From Epiperipatus broadwayi (taxonomy: Eukaryota; Onychophora; Udeonychophora; Euonychophora; Peripatidae), in contig JAQFVV010000027.1 in the NCBI GenBank assembly GCA_028023455.1, positions 9,235,845-9,299,844 on the forward strand: DNA of 64,000 nucleotides, written 5' to 3'. Positions 55,961 through 64,000 of this stretch are shown here, piece by piece. The translations under genes were made by a program, and so were the position numbers. Positions within the stretch are counted from its first letter, which is position 1; every line of letters starts with the position of its first letter. A model generated the notes under the pieces. It did not search any database. It was not told the origin of the DNA and saw nothing but the letters and a program-made list of their open reading frames with translations.

Positions 55961-58429
55961 TGTGTTGGAATATGCCCAACATTGTAAATAGTGCGTGGTG
56001 TCACTCTACACAGGTGCGTCTAAAATTCCTGTTTTGTTTCTTTTGAAGTACTTATCCAAAATGACAATTATTTTTTATCTTGTAAAAATTCTAACACCGG
56101 TGTATTTGTTATGTCAGTCATCGCCATTTTCTTATATTTCAAAAATAACTTTGGTTAACGTTTATTATCCTAAGTTTACGAAAACTTCAATTATATGCGT
56201 GATTAATAGCACCTCCTTAAAAGTTATTTTTTATGTTTAATATATGAGAAATCAAATTTTAAAAAAAGATTTCTTATTTGCAATCGAGCATTATTAAAAA
56301 TTATCAATTGTTATCACTCTGAGGCTTGAGTTCAACACATCTTGTTGATTTCCTGAAATTAGCTTTTAGTTAAGTCCAGATTTTTCCCCTAGCAGTTTAT
56401 TAAAATATATACACGCGTATAAATGGGTTTTTTTTTTTACCTTCTGCGAGTAATTTATTACATTCATTTTTAATTGTTTGTTTAGCATCTGAGTTCACTT
56501 TTTATTGCAGATACTTTCTTAAATTCCTAATAAAACTAATATTAAAACTATTTTTTTAAAATGTCATTTTAATTTGAATGGGAAATTAACTTGGCAAAAG
56601 ATATCAGTTAAATTACTATTTTGAAAATTAAATTTTGTTTATTATGCATCATCTGTTAAAGGCATCTTTATATTGTCAAAAATAATATTTTATTTGTCAA
56701 ATGTGAGCTTAAGGTTTTTTTTGTTGTTTTTTTTTGCGCTCATCGATTTATTTACTTCAAAAATGCTTGATGGCTGACGGAAGTTGCACGAGAGATAAAG
56801 GTCGCGTTAATGAGTTGTTACATAGTAATTATCAAATATTAATCAAGGTTCAAAACATCACTTTGAACTGATTTTTCATAAATATATTTCTTCCTAATTT
56901 ATCTGAGTTTAAGTAAAAAAAAAAGAGGAATTGGAATTAATTAATAAAGTTAACAGTTGAATGTATTATATAACAGGGACCTATTTTAAATTATTATAAA
57001 AAATGTTTGAAATTATTAATTTCGCTGTATGTCATAAAACCTATAATTATAAACTTCTTTTGCTCTCTAGATTTGAATACCCCTCCCCCTCATAGGAAAC
57101 GGAGGACAGGGCATTACACTCAACTCGCTTGTTATTCCCCGGTATTGAGAGTTTTAGCAATTTTCCTTCCTTATTCTACCTTTGGTTATGAATTGTCTAT
57201 GGCCATGGACCGTTTTCCTCGAGAAAAGCCTATTTGTTTACAATTTGAAATGGTTTCCCATTTTAGCCCGCTATCGAGTTTTCGAATCTTTACTTTCATG
57301 TTATAAAAACAGCCTATTTTATGCAAGCTTTAAATGATTAACCAAAATAATTTTGAGATGTTACTATTCCCTCTAATTGCAAAATAAGTTTTATTAATAT
57401 TTACCGTGACAATTTTATTGGTCTGAAGAGTAGAGGAGGGAGTCTGTTTGGGAGAGGTTTTTGCCCCGCAATTGTAATATTTAAACAATATCTAACTTTA
57501 CTTAGTAATTGATATATTATTTTTAATGAATTTGTTATTATTATTCTGCAAGATGTTCGAAAACAATATTCGTTGTTGAGGTGCTCGTACTTATTTTCTG
57601 GAAGTATCAAGATTTTAAGAAAAAATTTATTTATAATGTAAAAATCAGAATAGTCACCTGAAAGCTGTAGGATGGCATATTTGCTTAATTCCTTTAAACT
57701 ATGACCCCCCCCCCCTTTGTGTGTTTTCCGTAAACAAACACGATGATTTTTTTTAACTAAGAGAAGAAATGAAGAGTATATTTTTACGCATGGACAAGCA
57801 TGTAATAAGGAATAAAATTGATTAAGGTTCTTTATATTATATATTTTATTAACTTAAACACACACAGTATACAATATATTAAAAGACATGGCTACGATTT
57901 TTAATTAATATTAAAAAATATAAATACAGTATACATAAATTTTATTGGCAATATTGAATTTACTATTATTTATGATAATGTATTACTAAGTACTTTTCTA
58001 GTAATTTTAAAATTGTTTTCCTTTTCGAAAGGACTAGTTAAGTTTTAAACTAAATGAAGGTGATAAGGTGTTAACGCAGCGCTATTGTTTAACATCTTTG
58101 AAAGATTGGAGTCGCCTGTCTGACCTAGATTTCGATCTTAGCAACTGCATTTTGTTAATTTTAAACACTGTATAAATAGATTTTTTGAAGTTTGGTTTGT
58201 TGTATTTTTATTTGGCATAAATACTTTATATATAAATTTTCTTAATGACAATGAAAGGCTATCCGTATATGTTACTGTTTTACAGTTAAGAAAAATAATT
58301 TTTAAATATATTTAAGTAAATTTTCTTCTTGGCAGTGAAAGAGTGTCTGTGAACGTTAATGTTTATAGTTTGGAAAAATAATGCAGTGTTTTCTTTTGTA
58401 CTAGTTTTTGAGGAATTAAACACATCTTT
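55961..58429. other. Upstream intergenic DNA
   Basis: No coding exon is supported. The open frame at 57007-57306 covers a patch with more G and C (57075-57290) but shows no domain and no convincing splice sites; it could be a regulatory island. A C10 tract lies at about 57703-57712. Confidence 0.3.
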
Positions 58430-59205
58430 ACACACACATATATAAGAGCTTTCCAATAATTCTAAACATGAATTTGTCCCCATCCCCAAACCCGTCTTCA
58501 GTAAGGAGCTAGGACACCAGATTTAAAAAAACTAACTAAAGATAAGCATTTATCTAAAAGTTAAATCTTAAGAAGAAGGTCTGAAATTTTTAGACACACG
58601 TCTTTAAATTCAGCTCTCCAACTGAAATAATCATATGGGTCTGAACTTAATTCAGAAATCTCATATATTTATGTGCTTTTTAATTTAATTTAGCCAAAAC
58701 CCCAAACAATAAAATAATAATAGTAATAAAATCATGTTATATGTCACATGACCTATATAGCTTGCATTTACCAATATGTAATATAAAGAGCTTTCCAATA
58801 ACTCAACAATCTTTTTTTTTTTAATGATAAATGCTACAAAAGAAAGCATTCAAATCATCTTCATCTAGGATTGTCCCCATCAGACCCATATGATTATTTC
58901 AATTAGAGACCTGAATTTAAAGACTTGTAGATGTCTAAAAACTTCAGATCTTCTTAAGGGTTAACTTTTACATAAATGCTTATCTTGAGTTAGTTTTTTA
59001 AAATCCAGTGTCACTGAGGAGAGCCAAAGCTCAAAACCTGTCTGGGGATAGGGACAATCCTAAATAAAGATGATTTGAATGCTTTCTCTTGTAGCAGATT
59101 GTATAGAGTTATTGGAAAGCTCTTTATATTACATATTGGTAAATGCAAGCTATATAGGTCATGTGACATATAACACGATTTTATTACATATATGTGTGTG
59201 TGTGT
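58430..59205. mobile_element. Family A-related palindromic complex (second subfamily)
   Basis: Left arm TATGTCACATGACCTATATA (58740) and right arm TATATAGGTCATGTGACATA (59152) are inverted. They extend through CTTGCATTTACCAATATGTA and AAGAGCTTTCCAATAACT, about 90 bp in all. A further arm copy in minus orientation precedes them (58445-58735). The internal hammerhead on plus (58998-59055) links it to family A, but the terminal arms differ. Confidence 0.65.
58998..59055 (+). ncRNA. Hammerhead-like motif, second subfamily
   Basis: CUGAGGA (59014-59020), GAGC-CAAA-GCUC (perfect four pairs directly abutting the core), AAAA in place of GAAA, CCUGUC, UGGGGA. One core base (G12) is changed, so activity is unlikely in this copy. 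Confidence 0.6.
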
Positions 59206-59478
59206 TATTGAATTTAGATTATTGATAGTATTAATACATAGCAGATTTTATACATAGATATTGGAATGCGGCTAATAAGCAAAACGTAGAGCCTAACTAA
59301 GAATATTTCCTGTTGTCTTGTAAGATAAGATGATGTTATTCAAAAATTAGTTACTATTCTTTGCTCTGAAACAATCTTTGTTATTTTGTTACTCTTTTTA
59401 TCATTTTTTCTACATTTTTTTACTGTATTGTCTTGAGTATTAACTATGGCAATGAGATTGTTTGTCGTTTTTTGTCAC

Positions 59479-59835
59479 TATTTTCTATATATTAAAAGAG
59501 GCAAAACTTTCTATACGTATTGCCACTCAGTGCAAGCCAGAGTAATCAATGGGCGCTAGAAGACTTGTGCATAAAATCCCCATCTAGTTCCTACTCATCC
59601 ACTATCTCCAGACTAGTTTCTGGCTTGTGGCCTTCATCAGTGAGGAGTCTTGGATCTGAGAGCACCTGCTCAAGCCTTCTGGCATTCATTGATTACTCTG
59701 GCTTGCACTGAGTGGCAATACATATAAAAAATTTTGCCTGTTTTAATAATAGTTCTAAGCAAGCATAAGAAATGGTGATCTAAGCAAGCATAAGAAATGG
59801 TGATCATGTGATGTTTGTTGGTTATTTTCTGTATA
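59479..59835. mobile_element. Family A element, copy 12, with 13 bp target duplication
   Basis: TATTTTCT(A/G)TATA lies at 59479-59491 and 59823-59835. The arms pair over about 90 bp (TTGCCACTCAGTGCAAGCCA with its inverse near 59700). The right arm has the complete end CATGTGATGTTTGTTGG and an extra 25 bp duplication (CTAAGCAAGCATAAGAAATG). The left arm is cut short. The hammerhead is in the left arm. Confidence 0.8.
59593..59658 (-). ncRNA. Hammerhead ribozyme motif, family A copy 12
   Basis: CUGAUGA (59640-59634), GGC-CACAA-GCC flanked by A bases, GAAA, ACUAGU, C. Stem I pairs CUCCUCA with UGGAGA apart from one mismatch; upstream AUCCAA is kept while the partner is GUGGAU. All core bases are intact. 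Confidence 0.75.
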
Positions 59836-59999
59836 CTGAATGTTTGACTCGGAGAAAGCAGTAATTGTAGTAGCTTTATCAGTTTGGAGTCCTTAGTTAT
59901 GATCTTGCATGAAGCAATACAATAAGTAATAAATCCCTTTATAACTAAATTTAGAGTAGGGTTTTTTTGTCCGTGAATAATTTTTTTTTACCTTTTTTT

Positions 60000-60992
60000 A
60001 CTTTCCGGAATTAAAGTAACCTTACTTGAATGAATATGGACATCATAAATCTAGAATTGTGGTGTATTGACTCATCGATTACAGCATATGAATATTAATT
60101 CACTAACTAGTTTATAGCAAGAAATGACAATTAGTAATACAGGTTAATTTAAGAACATAATTTATTCATTTAGCATGTATATTAAGCATAACATATGGTT
60201 TATAGTGAGGATAGCAATTCATCATTCGGTGGCATGTCCGAATGTACATTCGTGCAGCCTATAGATACAGTTATTGTGAGAGATGAATCTAATAAAGACG
60301 GAACACTGTTCTAGCACTTGGGCACTTAACCCAAGTATAAATACACAACTATAAAGTTCTCAACTGTTCTGGGTTACGCATATGATGATATATATAAATG
60401 TTATTGAGCCAGTCTACGCCAAGCTATGTTATTAAGACAAAATATATGTACACACAATAAGGTATAATAATTGACTGTAATTCTGAGCGTATAAGGCTTC
60501 GCTGTCCTAAATCCCTCATTAATCAATATAAGGTATAAATGATTACCTTCGCATTCTAAACGTCTTCCAAATCCTTGGGGGAATATCAACTAATAGTAAG
60601 ATTGGGGTGATCTGTAAAAGAAACTAATCAGCTTGCTTAACCTTCAGGAGCCGAGATCCTGGGTGATTCACAATTCCCACGCTGCTTCTTCATAGCACTA
60701 GCTCTTGAAGATTCGCCAGAATGCATTAACCTTTTCACCTACCTCCCCTTTTATATGTTTGGTTTATTTTGTTTTCTGGAGTAATTCTAATTTTGTATGA
60801 TCAGGATGGTTTTTAATTAATCAGCGCAATTATAACTTAGTAATTAAATTGGTATTTTGCTGATTAAATTCTTTTCATTATCTGATTATTTGTTTAATTG
60901 CATTTTAAGCCGGATTCCGGTTGATCAGATAACACCTAATTTTAACTTACTTTATAAGTTTAATTTTAATAAATATATAATTTTACAATACT
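60000..60992 (-). repeat. LTR of the Ty3/gypsy element (left boundary uncertain)
   Basis: On the minus strand the pol frame ends at about 61027 (KLGDYM). A purine tract AGTAAGAGGAAG follows, and then TGTAAAATTATATATTTA begins at about 60992, as a 3' LTR should. TATA-like GTATTTATACTT and AATAAA (about 60155) lie inside. The outer end, TG...CA, could not be fixed near 60000-60100. Confidence 0.55.
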
Positions 60993-61374
60993 TCCTCTTA
61001 CTCCAGAAAACTGTTGTTTTTTACATATAGTCGCCTAGCTTGATAGGCTTCTGTTTCTTGTGTTGAGGTCTGGGTGATCTGCCTTCGTCTGTTGTCTGTG
61101 TGGGTATCATGTTTTGAATGTCTGTTTTGGTTTCTGCTTCATTACATTCTTGCTGGCCTTGTTGCTTGTATGTGCTTTCTTCCTCTTGGGTTATGTTGAG
61201 TCCTTGTTTCCAAATGCTTCTGTAATCCCTTCGTTATCATTTTATAGTGATGCTGGCAACTGGATGTCTTCAATAAATCGCCTGCGGATGTGGTTAGTAT
61301 ATCTCCAGTATTCTGTTCCATTCTGTGTTTGTACTGTGACTATTTGTTTCAATAATTTGCCTGTGGTTGTGCTT

Positions 61375-62400
61375 TTAGTCCATTTTTTTCTGAGGATGTC
61401 GCATACCTACCCTGTCTCCAATTTTATATATATTGTATTCGCGATCATTTTGGATGTGTTCGTTCCTTTTGGGGAGTAACATTGGTAGCTTTGTCCTTAA
61501 TTTTCTGCCCATCAGCAGCTCAGTCAGACATTTTCCTGTAGCTGTCAATGGGGTGGAAAGTTGATGAAACATGGCGTCATATAAAGTGACTTGCATGTCG
61601 TTATTGTTGGCATTTTTTAACGCCTTTGAACGGCTTTCTCGGCAAGGCCATTCGATTCAGGATGGTATGGGGTCCACGGATGTGTTTTATTCCATTCATT
61701 TGGAAGAAACCTAACATCTCTTGGGAGGTGAATCCTGTCCCATTAGCAGAAATGATTTCTTTCCAGGAGTCTATGTTGTGAAAAAATTGCACTTAAGCAT
61801 TATATGGTTTCATTTGTACTTATGTTTTTCACAATGCAATACTCCGCCCACTTAGAGTATGCATTGACAAGAGTAAAAAGTATTGTCCTGTCTATTGGGC
61901 CAATACTCCGCCCACTTAGAGTATGCATTGACAAGAGCAAAAAGTATTGTCCCGTCTATTGGACCAGCATGATCCATATGGAGTCTCTGCCATTGTTTGA
62001 TAGACTCGGGTCATTGTTTGGATTCAAGTGCATCTTGAACTGGCAAGCTGTATATTCTTTAATTGTAATTCTCAATGTTTATGGTTATTTTCAGTCAACA
62101 GGTATAGCTGCATGCTAAAGTTTTTGCGCGCACCAAGCCTGGATGCCCTTTGTGTAATAATTTTTAATACTTTTTGCCAGCTAGGAGTTGTTGGTATTAC
62201 AACCCTGTCCTCCATTAACATGCATTCTTTACAAATTGATAAATTTTCACGATTTCTCCAAAACGCAGACAATAGGCATTTCGGTTTTTTGGGGGGCCAG
62301 CCATTTCTAATCCAATCTAACAGCAGCTGGTATCCTTCATCGGCTTTTGTTCATTTTGCTATAGTGTTGCTATTCAAGATGTCTGACTATAAGGCGTCGA
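61375..62400 (-). pseudogene. gypsy integrase remnant
   Basis: The zinc-binding region (CKECMLMEDRVVIPT, then WQKVLKIIT) is at 62272-62100. The core follows with a 64 bp tandem duplication (61837-61900 and 61901-61964) that breaks the frame. SANGTGFTSQEMLGFFQMNG at about 61740 has Ala in place of the catalytic Asp. The tail TGKCLTELLMGRKLRTKLPM and YKIGDRV is at 61375-61530. Confidence 0.8.
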
Positions 62401-62479
62401 TATAATTGACTTCTGTTTCATTAGTTTGCGATTTGTTTTTGTTGAGGTTTCTAGATAGGGTATCAGCATGGGACATTTC

Positions 62480-62870
62480 TTTCCCTTTCTTCTATGATAG
62501 GTGGTAATCATGTGATGCCAAATGTTTTTTCATTGTAGCATACATCGGTTTAAGTGGTCAGGAGCTAGCTTGACCACTAAAATGCGCAGTAACAGCTTAT
62601 GATCGGTTACAATAGCAAACTCTATCGAATATATATTGGTGGAATTTTTTTAAACGAATATAATGGCTAAAGCCTCTTTATCAATCTGGCTATAGTTTCA
62701 GATTTAGAAAGGGTTCATGTGACGTAGGCTATTGGACCCTCGCCATTGTAGCATGAGTGACACAATACAGCTCCCACCCCCTGTTCCGAGGCGTTCGTTG
62801 TTAGGCACACAGTGATTGCTGTCAAAATGCTTTCTTGTGTATCTCTAGCCACTGCCATTTTTGATTTTCT
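62480..62870 (-). pseudogene. gypsy RNase H remnant
   Basis: TTNASEQGVGAVL and GEGPIAYVT, then TLSKSETIA with intervening stops, match the start of gypsy RNase H. The first catalytic Asp (T-D-A-S) is changed to Asn. Confidence 0.75.
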
Positions 62871-62949
62871 TTAACAAGTGGGTTTGTTACTTTAGCATTG
62901 TTTTTTAAAAAGGTTCAAAAATAATTTGTTATGCCCAAAAAGGCCTGAA

Positions 62950-63420
62950 GCTCTTTAACGTTTTTGGGTTTGGCCATTTTCTGCTGATGGACGTTTCCAC
63001 TTTTGGGAGATTATGTTTCTGAGGAATGGCAACTCCTGCATATTGCACACACTTTTATGCATATTTAATTTCACCCCAAATTCTTGTAGTTTGGCGCATA
63101 CTTTACATTGCCTTTGACGGAGCATCTCTTCGGAGGATGCTGAAATGAGTATGTCATCGAAATATGGTATGACGTTATCTAAGCTTTGTAATAAAACATT
63201 TGCCTTTGACGAGCATCTCTTCGGAGGATGCTGAAATGAGTATGTCATCGAAATATGGTATGACGTTATCTAAGCTTTGTAATAAAACATTTATTTTTGC
63301 TTGGAAGATATTCGGTCTTATATTTGGTATGGGATACAACCTTTTATTTAAATACTTATTAACTGTCACTGTAATTGCCACAAATACGTATTTGGTCATT
63401 GGGTTTTGAGAGTACAACTA
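62950..63420 (-). pseudogene. gypsy RT remnant with deletion and 91 bp duplication
   Basis: VTVNKYLNKRLYPIPN is followed almost directly by NVLLQSLDNVIPYFDDILIS. The region between, which should hold motif A with its catalytic Asp and motif B, is missing. The segment with YFDDILISASSEEM is present twice (63110-63200 and 63201-63290), the second copy one base shorter. LNMHKSVCNMQELPFL follows. Confidence 0.85.
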
Positions 63421-63819
63421 TAGGGGTGGCCCAGTCTAACATTTCCACAGTGTCAGGATGCCCTTTGGGATCAATTCTTGAATTTTTCTCTTTTGCGTCT
63501 GCGCAAAGGAATTTTTCATGGTTTGCAGATAATTGGGCGTGCGTTTTCGATTACCTTTACATCTGCTGGGGTAGTTGCTATTGAACTAATTCTTCACTAA
63601 ATAGATCGGGGTATTTACTTTGTATTTCTTGTTTTATGGTAATTTTTTTCACCCCACTAACTTGTATTCCTATTACTAAAAACCATTGTCTCCCTTTTAT
63701 TGGGTAATTTCCCCTTTAACTATATATAGCGGTTATTTTATTTTTTCTTTATATCTGATTGGTGCTTTTACTTGACCCAATAATTTCAAGGTGTCCATTC
63801 ACATCCTGAGCTCTAATGT

Positions 63820-63990
63820 TAGTTTTCTTTATTTTTAATGCTGGGGTTAGTGGCTAATAATGTTCTCCAGTCTGTTTCTGATATTATGGAAATACTTGAC
63901 CCTTTACCTATCTCCATTTTAATATTTTTATCGCAGATTTGCAATTCCATTATGAATTGCTGCGCTCCCTCGCTTTCCATATTTTTGATT
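63820..63990 (-). pseudogene. gypsy protease remnant, active-site Asp lost
   Basis: The frame reads ELQICDKNIKMEIGKGSSIS, then IISETDWRTLL. In retropepsins the strand before GSS/GAS ends in D-T-G; here the positions read G-K-G, so the catalytic aspartate is gone. The following S-I-S-I-I-S is typical of gypsy proteases. Confidence 0.6.
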
Positions 63991-64000
63991 GTGTATGTTA

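Larger units (their letters stand above)
60993..64000 (-). mobile_element. Decayed Ty3/gypsy retrotransposon, partial
   Basis: From right to left on the minus strand: protease remnant (63820-63990), RT (62950-63420), RNase H (62480-62870), integrase zinc-binding and core regions (61600-62400) and C-terminal tail (61030-61600). This is the pol order of gypsy elements. It continues beyond the right edge, so gag and the 5' LTR are not seen. Stops, tandem duplications and lost catalytic residues show it is dead. Confidence 0.85.

Noticed and set aside
61114-62405. Plus-strand frames resembling membrane proteins
   Set aside because: Shadows of the minus-strand gypsy integrase region.

Overview
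This window is AT-rich nuclear DNA from an animal, most likely an invertebrate. The only host gene recognised is AVL9, the DENN-family protein of the late secretory pathway, on the minus strand. Coding exon 1 is at 55611-55688 and exon 2 at 3636-3756. The two exons abut in phase 0, and together give the conserved N-terminus of AVL9. Nearly everything else is the ~51.9 kb first intron (3757-55610), the beginning of intron 2 (below 3636), and the DNA upstream of the gene (above 55689). The species cannot be fixed from sequence alone.

Intron 1 is a graveyard of nested mobile elements, read left to right as follows. A cluster of three hammerhead-bearing short elements (family B, 2275-3362). A near full-length RTE-type non-LTR retrotransposon (about 4900-9506) interrupted by a palindromic Penelope-like element (PLE, 7673-9393). 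Many short hammerhead-bearing elements, mostly inverted pairs (family A, 10.06-35.9 kb). A non-LTR relic carrying SGNH-hydrolase, endonuclease and RT remnants (13.19-15.2 kb). More truncated RTE copies (10.98, 16.5-18.5, 24.5-25.2 and 31.0-32.0 kb). A tandem array built from tRNA-SINE-like units (28.43-29.64 kb). A mariner relic (34.77-35.65 kb). A large three-part PLE complex (35908-44334) whose full-length member is split by a 2.9 kb insertion. Finally, a decayed LTR retrotransposon (45.43-53.59 kb) lying between two outward-facing family B elements.

Upstream of AVL9 are two more family A-type insertions (58.4-59.2 and 59.49-59.82 kb) and the 3' part of a decayed Ty3/gypsy element with one LTR, on the minus strand (about 60.0-64.0 kb).

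The main discovery candidate is a recurrent architecture. PLEs and two unrelated-looking families of short elements carrying hammerhead ribozyme motifs share the same insertion form: two copies joined 5' to 5' with their 3' ends pointing outward, sometimes with an extra tandem copy. Where boundaries can be read, these insertions are flanked by 11-15 bp target-site duplications. In several cases one arm is shorter at its outer end. This suggests that the hammerhead elements are non-autonomous passengers of PLE-type retrotransposition. The elements are described from their own repeats, duplications and motifs; no database search was possible.
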